Made by a program: the position numbers and the translations under genes. A DNA stretch of 64,000 bases from Cherax quadricarinatus. Its lineage: Eukaryota > Arthropoda > Malacostraca > Decapoda > Parastacidae. Where the stretch lies: positions 10,602,187 through 10,666,186 of the forward strand of contig NC_091390.1 of the NCBI RefSeq assembly GCF_038502225.1, given 5' to 3'. The notes under the pieces were generated by a model that ran no database searches, was not told the DNA's origin, and saw only the letters and a list, made by a program, of their open reading frames with translations. Position 1 is the first letter of the stretch. Every line of letters starts with the position of its first letter. Below, piece by piece: positions 11,101 to 28,000 of the stretch.

Positions 11101-14100
11101 CTTACAAAGACGTATGATACTTGACTCTTACAAAGACGTATGATACTTGACTCTTACTTACAAAGACGTATGATACTTGACTCTTACAAAGACGTATAAT
11201 ACTTGACTCTTACTTACAAAGACGTATGATACTTGACTCTTACAAAGACGTATGATACTTGACTCTTACTTACAAAGACGTATGATACTTTACTCTTACA
11301 AAGACGTATAATACTTGACTCTTACTTACAAAGACGTATGATACTTGACTTTTACAAAGACGTATGATACTGTACTCTTACAAAGACGTATGATGACTCT
11401 TACAAAGACGTATGATGACTCTTACGAAGACGTATGATACTTGACTCTTACTTACAAAGACGTATGATACTTGACTCTTACTTACAAAGACGTATGATAC
11501 TTGACTCTTACTTACAAAGACATATGATACTTGACTCTTACTTACAAAGATGTATGGTACTTGACTCTTACTTACAAAGACGTATGATACTTGACTCTTA
11601 CTTACAAAGACATATGATACTTGACTCTTACTTACAAAGACGTATGGTACTTGACTCTTACTTACAAAGACGTATGATACTTGACTCTTACAAAGACGTA
11701 TGATACTTGACTTTTACAAAGACGTATGATGACTCTTACAAAGACCTATGATGACTCTTACGAAGACGTATGATACTTGACTCTTACTTACAAAGACGTA
11801 TGATACTTGACTCTTACTTACAAAGACATATGATACTTGACTCTTACTTACAAAGACGTATGATACTTGACTCTTACTTACAAAGACGTATGATACTTGA
11901 CTCTTACAAAGACGTATGATACTTGACTCTTACAAAGACGTATGATACTTGACTCTTACAAAGACGTATGATGCTTGACTTTTACTTATAAAGACGTATG
12001 ATACTTGACTCTTACTTACAAAGACTTATGATACTTGACTCTTACAAAGACGTATAATACTTGACTCTTACTTACAAAGACGTATGATACTTGACTCTTA
12101 CAAAGACGTATGATACTTGACTCTTACAAAGACATATGATACTTGACTCTTACTTACAAAGACGAATGATACTTGACTCTTACAAAGACGTATAATACTT
12201 GACTCTTACTTACAAAGACGTATGATACTTGACTTTTACAAAGACGTATAATACTTGACTCTTACTTACAAAGACGTATGATACTTGACGCTTACAAAGA
12301 CGTATGAAACTTGACTCTTACTTACAAAGACGTATGATACTTGCCTCTTACTTACAAAGACGTATGATACTTGACTCTTACTTACAAAGACGTATGATAC
12401 TTGACTCATACAAAGACGTATAATACTTGACTCTTACAAAGACGTATGATACTTGACTCTTACTTACAAAGACGTATGATAATTGACTCTTACAAAGATG
12501 TATAATACTTGACTCTTACAAAGACGTATAATACTTGACTCTTACAAAGACGTATGATACTTGACTCTTACTTACAAAGACGTATGATAATTGACTCTTA
12601 CAAAGACGTATGATACTTGACTCTTACTTACAAAGACACATGATAATTGACTCTTACAAAGACGTATGATACTTGACTCTTACAAAGACGTATAATACTT
12701 GACTCTTACAAAGACGTATGATACTTGACTCTTACTTACAAAGACGTATGATACATGACTCTTACAAAGACGTATGATACTTGACTCTTACAAAGACGTA
12801 TGATACTTGACTCTTACAAAGACGTATGATACTTGACTCTTACAAAGACGTATGATACTTGACTCATACTTACAAAGACGTCTGATACTTGACTCTTACT
12901 TACAAAGACGTATGATACTTGACTCTTACTTACAAAGACTTATGATACTTGACTCTTACTTACAAAGACGTATGATACTTGACTCTTACAAAGACGTATG
13001 ATACTTGACTCTTACAAAGACGTATGATACTTGACTCTTACAAAGACGTATGATACTTGACTCATACTTACAAAGACGTATGATACTTGACTCATACTTA
13101 CAAAGACGTATGATACTTGACTCTTACTTACAAAGACGTATGATACTTGACTCATACTTACAAAGACGTATGATACTTGACTCATACTTACAAAGACGTA
13201 TGATACTTGACTCTTACTTACAAAGACTTATGATACTTGACTCTTACTTACAAAAAAGTATGATACTTGACTCTTACTTACAAAGACTTATGATACTTGA
13301 CTCTTACTTACAAAGACGTATGATACTTGACTCCTACAAAGACGTATGATACTTGACTCTTACAAAGACGTATGATACTTGACTCTTACTTACAAAGGCG
13401 TATGATACTTGACTCTTACAAAGACGTATAATACTTGACTCTTACTTACAAAGACGTATGATACTTGACTCTTACAAAGACGTATAATACTTGACTTTTA
13501 CTTACAAAGACGTATGATACTTTACTCTTACTTACAAAGACGTATGATACTTGACTCTTACTTACAAAGACGTATGATATTTGACTCTTACTTACAAAGA
13601 CGTAGGATACTTGACTCTTACTTACAAAGACGTATGATACTTTACTCTTACTTACAAAGACGTATGATATTTGACTCTTACTTAGAAAGACGTATGATAT
13701 TTGACTCTTACTTACAAAGACGTATGTTACTTGACTCTTACAAAGACGTATGATACTTGGCTCTTACTTACAAAGACGTATGATACTTGACTCTTACTTA
13801 CAAAGACGTATGATACTTGACTCTTACTTACAAAGACGTATGATATTTGACTCTTACTTACAAAGACGTATGATACTTGACTCTTACTTACAATGACGTA
13901 TGATATTTGACTCTTACTTACAAAGACGTATGATATTTGACTCTTAATTACAAAGACGAATGATACTTGACTCTTACTTACAAAGACTTATGATATTTGA
14001 CTCCTACTTACAAAGACGTATGATACTTGACTCTTACTTTCAAAGACGTATGATATTTGACTCTTACTTACAAAGACGTATGATACTTGACTCTTACTTA

Positions 14101-17100
14101 CAAAGACGTATGATACTTGACTCTTACTTACAAAGACATATGATACTTGACTCTTACAAAGACGTATGATACTTGACTCTTACAAAAACGTATGATACTT
14201 GACTCTTACTTACAAAGACGTATGATACTTGACTCTTACAAAGACGTATAATACTTGACTCTTACTTACAAAGACGTATGATACTTGACTCTTACAAAGA
14301 CGTATAATACTTGACTCTTACTTACAAAGACGTATGATACTTGACTCTTACTTACAAAGACGTATGATACTTGACTCTTACTTACAAAGACGTATGATAT
14401 TTGACTCTTACTTACAAAGACGTATGATACTTGACTCTTACTTACAAAGACGTATGATACTTGACTCTTACTTACAAAGACGTATGATACTTGACTCTTA
14501 CTTACAAAGACTTATGATACTTGACTCTTACTTACAAAGACGTATGATACTTGACTCTTACAAAGACGTATGATACTTCACTCTTACAAAGACGTATGAT
14601 ACTTGACTCTTACTTACAAAGACGTATGATACTTGACTCTTACAAAGACGTATGATACTTGACTCTTACAAAAACGTATGATACTTGACTCTTACAAAGA
14701 CGTATGATACTTGACTCTTACAAAGACGTATGATACTTGACTCTTACTTACAAAAACGTATCATACTTGACTCTTACTTACAAAGAGGTATGATACTTGA
14801 CTCTTACTTACAGAGACGTATAATACTTGACTCTTACTTACAAAGCCGTATGATACTTGACTCTTACTTACAAAGACGTATGATACTTGACTCTTATAAA
14901 AACGTATGATACTTGACTCTTACTTACAAAGACGTATGATACTTGACTCTTACTTACAAAGACGTATGATACTTGACTCTTACAAAAACGTATGATACTT
15001 GACTCTTACTTACAAAGACGTATGATACTTGACTCTTACAAAGACGTATGATACTTGACTTTTACTTACAAAGACGTATGATACTTGACTCTTACAAAGA
15101 CGTATGATACTTGACTCTTACTTACAAAGACGTATGATACTTGACACTTATAAAGACGTATGATACTTGACTCTTACAAAGACGTATGATGACTCTTACA
15201 AAGACGTATGATGGCTCTTACGAAGACGTATGATACTTGACTCTTACTTACAAAGACGTATGATACTTGACTCTTACTTACAAAGACGTATGATAATTGA
15301 CTCTTACTTACAAAGACGTATGATACTTGACTCTTACTTACAAAGACGTATGATACTTGACTCTTACTTACAAAGACGTATGATACTTGACTCTCACGAA
15401 GACGTATGATACTTGACTCTTACAAAAGTGTATGATGCTTGACTCTTACTTACAAAGACGTATGATACTTGACTCTTACTTACAAAGACGTATGATACTT
15501 GACTCTTACTTACAAAGACGTATGATACTTGACTCTTACTTACAAAGACGTATGATACTTGACTCTTACTTACAAAGACGTATGATACTTGACTCCTACA
15601 AAGACGTATGATACTTGACTCTTACAAAGACGTATGATACTTGACTCTTACTTACAAAGACGTATGATACTTGACTCTTACAAAGACGTATAATACTTGA
15701 ATCTTACTTACGAAGACGTATGATACTTGACTCTTACAAAGACGTATGATACTTGACTCTTACAAAGACGTATGATACTTGACTCTTACTTACAAAGACG
15801 TATGATACTTGACTCTTACTTACAAAGACATATGATACTTGACTCTTACTTACAAAGACGTATGGTACTTGACTCTCTTACAAAGACGTATGATACTTGA
15901 CTCTTACAAAGACGTATGATACTTGACTACAAAGACGTATGATACTTGACTCTTACAAAGACGTATGATACTTGACTCTTACTTACAAAGGCGTATGATA
16001 CTTGACTCTTACAAAGACGTATAATACTTGACTCTTACTTACAAAGACGTATGATACTTGACTCTTACAAAGACGTATGATACTTGACTCTTACTTACAA
16101 AGACGTATGATATTTGACTCTTACTTACAAAGACGTATGATACTTGACTCTTACTTACAAAGACGTATGATATTTGACTCTTACTTACAAAGACGTATGA
16201 TACTTGACTCTTACAAAGACGTATGATACTTACTTATACTTATCAAAGACGTATGATACTTGACTCTTACTTACAAAGACGTATGATACTGACTCTTACT
16301 TACAAAGACGTATGATACTTGACTTTACAAAGACGTATGATACTTGACTCTTACAAAGACGTATGATACTTGACTCTTACTTACAAAGACGTATGATACT
16401 TGACTCTTACAAAGACGTATAATACTTGACTCTTACTTACAAAGACGTATGATACTTGACTTTCTTACAAAGACGTAGGATACTTGACTCTTACTTACAA
16501 AGACGTATGATACTTTACTCTTACTTACAAAGACGTATGATATTTGACTCTTACTTACAAAGACGTATGATATTTGACTCTTACTTACAAAGACGTATGA
16601 TACTTGACTCTTACTTACAAAGACGTATGATACTTTACTCTTACTTACAAAGACGTATGATATTTGACTCTTACTTACAAAGACGTATGATACTTGACTC
16701 TTACTTACAAAGACGTATGATACTTGACTCTTACTTACAAAGACGTATGATATTTGACTCTTACTTACAAAGACGTATGATACTTGACTCTTACTTACAA
16801 TGACGTATGATATTTGACTCTTACTTACAAAGACGTATGATATTTGACTCTTACTTACAAAGACGTATGATATTTGACTCTTACTTACAAAGACGTATGA
16901 TATTTGACTCTTACTTACAAAGACGTATGATACTTGACTCTTACTTACAAATACGTATTATATTTGACTATTACTTAAAAAGACGTATGATACTTGACTC
17001 TTACTTACAAAGACGTATGATACTTGACTCTTACTTACAAAGACGTATGATACTTGACTCTTACAAAGACGTATGATACTTGACTCTTACTTACAAAGAC

Positions 17101-18600
17101 GTATGATACTTGACTCTTACTTACAAAGACGTATGATACTTGACTCTTACAAAGACGTATAATACTTGACTCTTACTTACAAAGACGTATGATACTTGAC
17201 TCTTACAAAGACGTATAATACTTGACTCTTACTTACAAAGACGTATGATACTTGACTCTTACTTACAAAGACGTATGATACTTGACTCTTACTTACAAAG
17301 ACGTATGATATTTGACTCTTACTTACAAAGACGTATGATACTTGACTCTTACTTACAAAGACGTATGATACTTGACTCTTACTTACAAAGACGTATGATA
17401 CTTGACTCTTACTTACAAAGACTTATGATACTTGACTCTTACTTACAAAGACGTATGATACTTGACTCTTACAAAGACGTATGATACTTCACTCTTACAA
17501 AGACGTATGATACTTGACTCTTACTTACAAAGACGTATGATACTTGACTCTTACAAAGACGTATGATACTTGACTCTTACAAAAACGTATGATACTTGAC
17601 TCTTACAAAGACGTATGATACTTGACTCTTACAAAGACGTATGATACTTGACTCTTACTTACAAAAACGTATCATACTTGACTCTTACTTACAAAGAGGT
17701 ATGATACTTGACTCTTACTTACAGAGACGTATAATACTTGACTCTTACTTACAAAGCCGTATGATACTTGACTCTTACTTACAAAGACGTATGATACTTG
17801 ACTCTTATAAAAACGTATGATACTTGACTCTTACTTACAAAGACGTATGATACTTGACTCTTACTTACAAAGACGTATGATACTTGACTCTTACAAAAAC
17901 GTATGATACTTGACTCTTACTTACAAAGACGTATGATACTTGACTCTTACAAAGACGTATGATACTTGACTTTTACTTACAAAGACGTATGATACTTGAC
18001 TCTTACAAAGACGTATGATACTTGACTCTTACTTACAAAGACGTATGATACTTGACACTTATAAAGACGTATGATACTTGACTCTTACAAAGACGTATGA
18101 TGACTCTTACAAAGACGTATGATGGCTCTTACGAAGACGTATGATACTTGACTCTTACTTACAAAGACGTATGATACTTGACTCTTACTTACAAAGACGT
18201 ATGATAATTGACTCTTACTTACAAAGACGTATGATACTTGACTCTTACTTACAAAGACGTATGATACTTGACTCTTACTTACAAAGACGTATGATACTTG
18301 ACTCTCACGAAGACGTATGATACTTGACTCTTACAAAAGTGTATGATGCTTGACTCTTACTTACAAAGACGTATGATACTTGACTCTTACTTACAAAGAC
18401 GTATGATACTTGACTCTTACTTACAAAGAAGTATGATACTTGACTCTTACTTACAAAGACTTATGATACTTGACTCTTACTTACAAAGACGTATGATACT
18501 TGACTCCTACAAAGACGTATGATACTTGACTCTTACAAAGACGTATGATACTTGACTCTTACTTACAAAGACGTATGATACTTGACTCTTACAAAGACGT
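4976..18600. repeat. Satellite macro-block A
   Basis: First copy of a duplicated block of about 13.6 kb inside the satellite. Diagnostic unit strings recur in the same order in block B: 4976 with 19035, 5462 with 19492, 7114 with 21180, 8741 with 22774, 10154 with 23726, 11434 with 25002, 13050 with 26644, 14334 with 27928. Offsets fall from about 14.06 kb to 13.57 kb and 13.59 kb because of internal indels. The boundaries are approximate. Confidence 0.8.
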
Positions 18601-19030
18601 ATAATACTTGACTCTTACTTACAAAGACGTATGATACTTACTCTTACAAAGACGTATGATACTTGACTCTTACAAAGACGTATGATACTTGACTCTTACA
18701 AAGACGTATGATACTTGACTCTTTCAAAGACCTATGATACTTGACTCTTACTTACAAAGACGTATGATACTTGACTCTTACTTACAAAGACGTATGATAC
18801 TTGACTCTTACTTACAAAGACGTATGATATACAAAGACGTATGATACTTGACTCTTACTTACAAAGACGTATGATACTTGACTCTTACAAAGACGTATGA
18901 TACTTGACTCTTACAAAGACGTATGATACTTGACTCTTACTTACAAAGACGTATGATACTTGACTCTTACAAAGACGTATAATACTTGACTCTTACTTAC
19001 AAAGACGTATGATACTTGACTCTTACAAAG
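13450..19030. repeat. Nested 2.9-kb duplication within block A
   Basis: A second-order tandem copy inside block A. The unit string at 14334-14573 recurs at 17245-17484, and the GATGGCTCTTACG marker at 15210 recurs at 18121, both 2,911 bp apart. The counterpart in block B has a 2,630-bp spacing (27928 to 30558; 28804 to 31434). Outer limits are approximate. Confidence 0.75.
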
Positions 19031-19034
19031 ACGT

Positions 19035-22000
19035 ATGATACTTGACTCTTACTTACAAAGACGTATGATATTTGACTCTTACTTACAAAGACGTATGATA
19101 CTTGACTCTTACTTACAAAGACGTATGACATTTGACTCTTACTTACAAAGACGTATGATACTTGACTCTCACTTACAAAGACTTATGATATTTGACTCTT
19201 ACTTACAAAGACGTATACTTGAATCTTATAAAGACGTATGATACTTGACTCTTACTTACAAAGACGTATGATACCTGACTCTTACTTACAAAGACGTATG
19301 ATACTTGACTCTTACAAAGACGTATGATACTTGACTCTTACAAAGACGTATGACACTTGTCTCTTACTTACAAAGGCGTATGATACTTGACTCTTACAAA
19401 GACGTATAATACTTGACTCTTACTTACAAAGACGTATGATACTTGACTCCTACAAAGACGTATAATACTTGACTTTTACTTACAAAGACGTATGATACTT
19501 GACTCTTACTTACAAAGACGTATGATACTTGACTCTTACTTACAAAGACGTATGATATTTGACTCTTACTTACAAAGACGTAGGATACTTGACTCTTACT
19601 TACAAAGACGTATGATACTTTACTCTTACTTACAAAGACTTAAGATATTTGACTCTTACTTACAAAGACGTATGATATTTGACTCTTACTTACAAAGACG
19701 TATGTTACTTGACTCTTACTTACAAAGACGTATGATATTTGACTCTTACTTACAAAGACGTATGATACGTGGCTCTTACTTACAAAGACGTATGATACTT
19801 GACTCTTACTTACAAAGACGTATGATACTTGACTCTTACTTACAAAGACGTATGATATTTGACTCTTCCTTACAAAGACGTATGATACTTGACTCTTACT
19901 TACAATTACGTATGATATTTGACTCTTACTTACAAAGACGTATGATATTTGACTCTTACTTACAAAGACGTATGATACTTGACTCTTACTTACAAAGACA
20001 TATGATACTTGACTCTTACTTACAAAGAAGTATGATACTTGACTCTTACTTACAAAGACGTATGATACTTGACTCTTACTTACAAAGACGTATGATACTT
20101 GACTCTTACTTACAAAGACGTATGATACTTGACTCTTACAAAGACGTATGATACTTGACTCTTACAAAGACGTATGATACTTGACTCTTACAAAGACGTA
20201 TGATACTTGACTCTTACTTAAAAACGTATGATACTTGACTCTTACTTACAAAGACGTATGATACTTGACTCTTACAAAGACGTATAATACTTGACTCTTA
20301 CTTACAAAGACGTATGATACTTGACTCTTACAAAGACGTATAATACTTGACTCTTACTTACAAAGACGTATGATACTTGACTCTTACTTACAAAGACGTA
20401 TGATACTTGACTCTTACTTACAAAGACGTATGATACTTGACTCTTACTTACAAAGACTTATGATACTTGACTCTTACTTACAAAGACGTATGATACTTGA
20501 CTCTTACAAAGACGTATGATACTTGACTCTTACAAAGACGTATGATACTTGACTCTTACTTACAAAGACGTATGATACTTGACTCTTACAAAGACGTATA
20601 ATACTTGACTCGTACTTAAAAAGACGTATGATACTTGACTCTTACAAAGACGTATGATACTTGACTCTTACAAAAACGTATGATACTTGACTCTTACAAA
20701 GACGTATGATACTTGACTCTTACAAAGACGTATGATACTTGACTCTTACTTACAAAAACGTATCATACTTGACTCTTACTTACAAAGACGTATGATACTT
20801 GACTCTTACTTACAGAGACGTATAATACTTGACTCTTACTTACAAAGCCGTATGATACTTGACTCTTACTTACAAAGACGTATGATACTTGACTCTTACA
20901 AAGACGTATGATACTTGACTCTTACTTACAAAGACGTATGATACTTGACTCTTACTTACAAAGACGTATGATACTTGACTCTTACTTACAAAGACGTATG
21001 ATACTTGACTCTTACTTACAAAGACGTATGATACTTGACTCTTACAAAGACGTATGATACTTGACTCTTACTTACAAAGACGTATGATACTTGACTCTTA
21101 CAAAGACGTATGATACTTGACTCTTACTTACAAAGACGTATGATACTTGACACTTACAAAGACGTATGATACTTGACTCTTACAAAGACGTATGATGACT
21201 CTTACAAAGACGTATGATGGCTCTTACGAAGACGTATGATACTTGACTCTTACTTACAAAGACGTATGATACTTGACTCTTACTTACAAAGACGTATGAT
21301 AATTGACTCTTACTTACAAAGACGTATGATACTTGACTCTTACTTACAAAGACGTATGATACTTGACTCTTACTTACAAAGACGTATGATACTTGACTCT
21401 CACGAAGACGTATGATACTTGACTCTTTCAAAAGTGTATGATGCTTGACTCTTACTTACAAAGACGTATGATACTTGACTCTTACTTACAAAGACGTATG
21501 ATACTTGACTCTTACTTACAAAGAAGTATGATACTTGACTCTTACTTACAAAGACTTATGATACTTGATTCTTACTTACAAAGACGTATGATACTTGACT
21601 CCTACAAAGATGTATGATACTTGACTCTTACAAAGACGTATGATACTTGACTCTTACTTACAAAGACGTATGATACTTGACTCTTACAAAGACGTATAAT
21701 ACTTGACTCTTACTTACGAAGACGTATGATACTTGACTCTTACAAAGATGTATGATACTTGACTCTTACAAAGACGTATGATACTTGACTCTTACTTACA
21801 AAGAAGTATGATACTTGACTCTTACTTACAAAGACTTATGATACTTGACTCTTACTTACAAAGAAGTATGATACTTGACTCTTACTTACAAAGACTTATG
21901 ATACTTGATTCTTACTTACAAAGACGTATGATACTTGACTCCTACAAAGATGTATGATACTTGACTCTTACAAAGACGTATAATACTTGACTCTTACTTA

Positions 22001-25000
22001 CAAAGACGTATGATACTTGAATCTTACAAAGACGTATAATACTTGACCCTTACTTACAAAGACGTATGATACTTGACTTTTACAAAGACGTATGATACTG
22101 GTCTCTTACAAAGACGTATGATACTTGACTCTTACAAAGACGAATGATGCTTGACTCTTACAAAGACGTATGATGACTCTTACAAAGACGTATGATGACT
22201 CTTACGAAGACGTATGATACTTGACTCTTACTTACAAAGACGTATGATACTTGACTCTTACTTACAAAGACGTATGATACTTGACTCTTACTTACAAAGA
22301 CATATGATACTTGACTCTTACTTACAAAGACGTATGGTACTTGACTCTTACTTACAAAGACGTATGATACTTGACTCTTACAAAGACGTATGATACTTGA
22401 CTTTTACAAAGACGTATGATGACTCTTACAAAGACGTATGATGACTCTTACGAGGACGTATGATACTTGACTCTTACTTACAAAGACGTACGATACTTGA
22501 CTCTTACTTACAAAGACATATGATACTTGACTCTAACTTACAAAGACGTATGATACTTGACTCTTAATTACAAAGACGTATGATACTTGTCTCTTACAAA
22601 GACGTATGATACTTGACTCTTACAAAGACGTATGATACTTGACTCTTACAAAGACGTATGATGCTTGACTTTTACTTATAAAGACGTATGATACTTGACT
22701 CTTACTTAAAAAGACTTATGATACTTGACTCTTACAAAGACGTATAATACTTGACTCTTACTTACAAAGACGTATGATACTTGACTCTTACTTACAAAGA
22801 CGTATGATACTTGACTCTTACTTACAAAGACGTATGATATTTGACTCTTACTTACAAAGACGTAGGATACTTGACTCTTACTTACAAAGACGTATGATAC
22901 TTTACTCTTACTTACAAAGACGTATGATATTTGACTCTTACGTAGAAAGACGTATGATATTTGACTCTTACTTACAAAGACGTATGATATTTGACTCTTA
23001 CTTACAAAGACGTATGTTACTTGACTCTTACAAAGACGTATGATACTTGGCTCTTACTTACAAAGACTTATGATACTTGACTCTTACTTACAAAGACGTA
23101 TGATACTTGACTCTTACTTACAAAGACGTATGATATTTGACTCTTACTTACAAAGACGTATGATACTTGACTCTTACTTACAAAGACGTATGATATTTGA
23201 CTGTTACTTACAAAGACGTATGATATTTGACTCTTACTTACAAAGACGTATGATATTTGACTCTTACTTACAAAGACGTATGATACTTGACTCTTACTTA
23301 CAAAGACGTATGATACTTGACTCTTACTTACAAAGACGTATGATACTTGACTCTTACTTACAAAGACTTATGATACTTGACTCTTACTTACAAAGACGTA
23401 TTATACTTGAATCTTACAAAGACGTATGATACTTCACTCTTACAAAGACGTATGATACTTGACTCTTACTTACAAAGACGCATGATACTTGACTCTTACA
23501 AAGACGTATAATACTTGACTCTTACTTAAAAAGACGTATGATACTTGACTCTTACAAAGACGTAAGATACTTGACTCTTACAAAAAGTATGATACTTGAC
23601 TCTTACAAAGACGTATGATACTTGACTCTTACAAAGACGTATGATACTTGACTCTTACTTACAAGACGTATAATACTTGACTCTTACTTACAAAGACGTA
23701 TGATACTTGACTCATACAAAGACGTATGATACTTGACTCTTACTTACAAAGACGTATGATACTTGACTCTTACTTACAAAGACGTATGATACTTGACTCT
23801 TTCTTACAAAGACGTATGATACTTGACTCTTACTTACAAAGACGTATGATACTTGACTCTTACTTACAAAGACGTATGATACTTGACTCTTACTTACAAA
23901 GACGTATGATACTTGACTCTTACAAAGACGTATGATACTTGACTCTTACTTACAAAGACGTATGATACTTGACTCTTACAAAGACGTATGATACTTGACT
24001 CTTACTTACAAAGACGTATGATACTTGACATTTACAAAGACGTATGATACTTGACTCTTTCAAAGACGTATGATGACTCTTATAAAGACGTATGATGACA
24101 CTTACGAAGACGTATGATACTTGACTCTTACTTACAAAGACGTATGATACTTGACTCTTACTTACAAATACGTATGATAATTTACTCTTACTTACAAAGA
24201 CGCATGATACTTGACTCTTACTTACAAAGACGTATGATACTTGACTCTTACTTACAAAGACGTATGATACATGACTCTTACGAAGACGTATGATACTTGA
24301 CTCTTACAAAGGCGTATGATGCTTGACTCTTACTTACAAAGACGTATGATACTTGACTCTTACTTACAAAGACGTACGATACTTGACTCTTACTTACAAA
24401 AAAGTATGATACTTGACTCTTACTTACAAAGACTTATGATACTTAACTCTTACTTACAAAGACGTATGATACTTGACTCTTACTTAAAAAGACGTATGAT
24501 ACTTGACTCTTACAAAGACGTATAATACTTGACTCTTACTTACGAAGACGTATGATACTTGACTCTTACAAAGACGTATGATACTTGACTCTTACAAAGA
24601 CGTATGATACTTGACTCTTACAAAGACGTATGATACTTGACTCTTACAAAGACGTATGATACTTGACTCTTACAAAGACGTATGATACTTGACTCTTACA
24701 AAGACGTATGATACTTGACTCTTACTTACAAAGACGTATGATACTTGACTCTTACAAAGACGTATAATACTTGACTCTTACTTACAAAGACGTATGATAC
24801 TTGACTCTTACAAAGACGTATGATACTTGACTCTTACTTACAAAGACGTATGATACTTTACTCTTACAAAGACGTATAATACTTGACTCTTACTTACAAA
24901 GACGTATGATACTTGACTTTTACAAAGACGTATGATACTGTACTCTTACAAAGACGTATGATGACTCTTACAAAGACGTATGATGACTCTTACGAAGACG

Positions 25001-28000
25001 TATGATACTTGACTCTTACTTACAAAGACGTATGATACTTGACTCTTACTTACAAAGACGTATGATACTTGACTCTTACTTACAAAGACATATGATACTT
25101 GACTCTAACTTACAAAGATGTATAGTACTTGACTCTTACTTACAAAGACGTATGATACTTGACTCTTACTTACAAAGACATATGATACTTGACTCTTACT
25201 TACAAAGACGTATGGTACTTGACTCTTACTTACAAAGACGTATGATACTTGACTCTTACAAAGACGTATGATACTTGACTTTTACAAAGACGTATGATGA
25301 CTCTTACAAAGACCTATGATGACTCTTACGAAGACGTATGATACTTGACTCTTACTTACAAAGACGTATGATACTTGACTCTTACTTACAAAGACATATG
25401 ATACTTGACTCTTACTTACAAAGACGTATGATACTTGACTCTTACTTACAAAGACGTATGATACTTGACTCTTACAAAGACGTATGATACTTGACTCTTA
25501 CAAAGACGTATGATACTTGACTCTTACAAAGACGTATGATGCTTGACTTTTACTTATAAAGACGTATGATACTTGACTCTTACTTACAAAGACTTATGAT
25601 ACTTGACTCTTACAAAGACGTATAATACTTGACTCTTACTTACAAAGACGTATGATACTTGACTCTTACAAAGACGTATGATACTTGACTCTTACAAAGA
25701 CATATGATACTTGACTCTTACTTACAAAGACGAATGATACTTGACTCTTACAAAGACGTATAATACTTGACTCTTACTTACAAAGACGTATGATACTTGA
25801 CTTTTACAAAGACGTATAATACTTGACTCTTACTTACAAAGACGTATGATACTTGACGCTTACAAAGACGTATGAAACTTGACTCTTACTTACAAAGACG
25901 TATGATACTTGCCTCTTACTTACAAAGACGTATGATACTTGACTCTTACTTACAAAGACGTATGATACTTGACTCATACAAAGACGTATAATACTTGACT
26001 CTTACAAAGACGTATGATACTTGACTCTTACTTACAAAGACGTATGATAATTGACTCTTACAAAGATGTATAATACTTGACTCTTACAAAGACGTATAAT
26101 ACTTGACTCTTACAAAGACGTATGATACTTGACTCTTACTTACAAAGACGTATGATAATTGACTCTTACAAAGACGTATGATACTTGACTCTTACTTACA
26201 AAGACACATGATAATTGACTCTTACAAAGACGTATGATACTTGACTCTTACAAAGACGTATAATACTTGACTCTTACAAAGACGTATGATACTTGACTCT
26301 TACTTACAAAGACGTATGATACTTGACTCTTACAAAGACGTATGATACTTGACTCTTACAAAGACGTATGATACTTGACTCTTACAAAGACGTATGATAC
26401 TTGACTCTTACAAAGACGTATGATACTTGACTCTTACAAAGACGTATGATACTTGACTCATACTTACAAAGACGTCTGATACTTGACTCTTACTTACAAA
26501 GACGTATGATACTTGACTCTTACTTACAAAGACTTATGATACTTGACTCTTACTTACAAAGACGTATGATACTTGACTCTTACAAAGACGTATGATACTT
26601 GACTCTTACAAAGACGTATGATACTTGACTCTTACAAAGACGTATGATACTTGACTCATACTTACAAAGACGTATGATACTTGACTCATACTTACAAAGA
26701 CGTATGATACTTGACTCTTACTTACAAAGACGTATGATACTTGACTCATACTTACAAAGACGTATGATACTTGACTCATACTTACAAAGACGTATGATAC
26801 TTGACTCTTACTTACAAAGACTTATGATACTTGACTCTTACTTACAAAAAAGTATGATACTTGACTCTTACTTACAAAGACTTATGATACTTGACTCTTA
26901 CTTACAAAGACGTATGATACTTGACTCCTACAAAGACGTATGATACTTGACTCTTACAAAGACGTATGATACTTGACTCTTACTTACAAAGGCGTATGAT
27001 ACTTGACTCTTACAAAGACGTATAATACTTGACTCTTACTTACAAAGACGTATGATACTTGACTCTTACAAAGACGTATAATACTTGACTTTTACTTACA
27101 AAGACGTATGATACTTTACTCTTACTTACAAAGACGTATGATACTTGACTCTTACTTACAAAGACGTATGATATTTGACTCTTACTTACAAAGACGTAGG
27201 ATACTTGACTCTTACTTACAAAGACGTATGATACTTTACTCTTACTTACAAAGACGTATGATATTTGACTCTTACTTAGAAAGACGTATGATATTTGACT
27301 CTTACTTACAAAGACGTATGTTACTTGACTCTTACAAAGACGTATGATACTTGGCTCTTACTTACAAAGACGTATGATACTTGACTCTTACTTACAAAGA
27401 CGTATGATACTTGACTCTTACTTACAAAGACGTATGATATTTGACTCTTACTTACAAAGACGTATGATACTTGACTCTTACTTACAATGACGTATGATAT
27501 TTGACTCTTACTTACAAAGACGTATGATATTTGACTCTTAATTACAAAGACGAATGATACTTGACTCTTACTTACAAAGACTTATGATATTTGACTCCTA
27601 CTTACAAAGACGTATGATACTTGACTCTTACTTTCAAAGACGTATGATATTTGACTCTTACTTACAAAGACGTATGATACTTGACTCTTACTTACAAAGA
27701 CGTATGATACTTGACTCTTACTTACAAAGACATATGATACTTGACTCTTACAAAGACGTATGATACTTGACTCTTACAAAAACGTATGATACTTGACTCT
27801 TACTTACAAAGACGTATGATACTTGACTCTTACAAAGACGTATAATACTTGACTCTTACTTACAAAGACGTATGATACTTGACTCTTACAAAGACGTATA
27901 ATACTTGACTCTTACTTACAAAGACGTATGATACTTGACTCTTACTTACAAAGACGTATGATACTTGACTCTTACTTACAAAGACGTATGATATTTGACT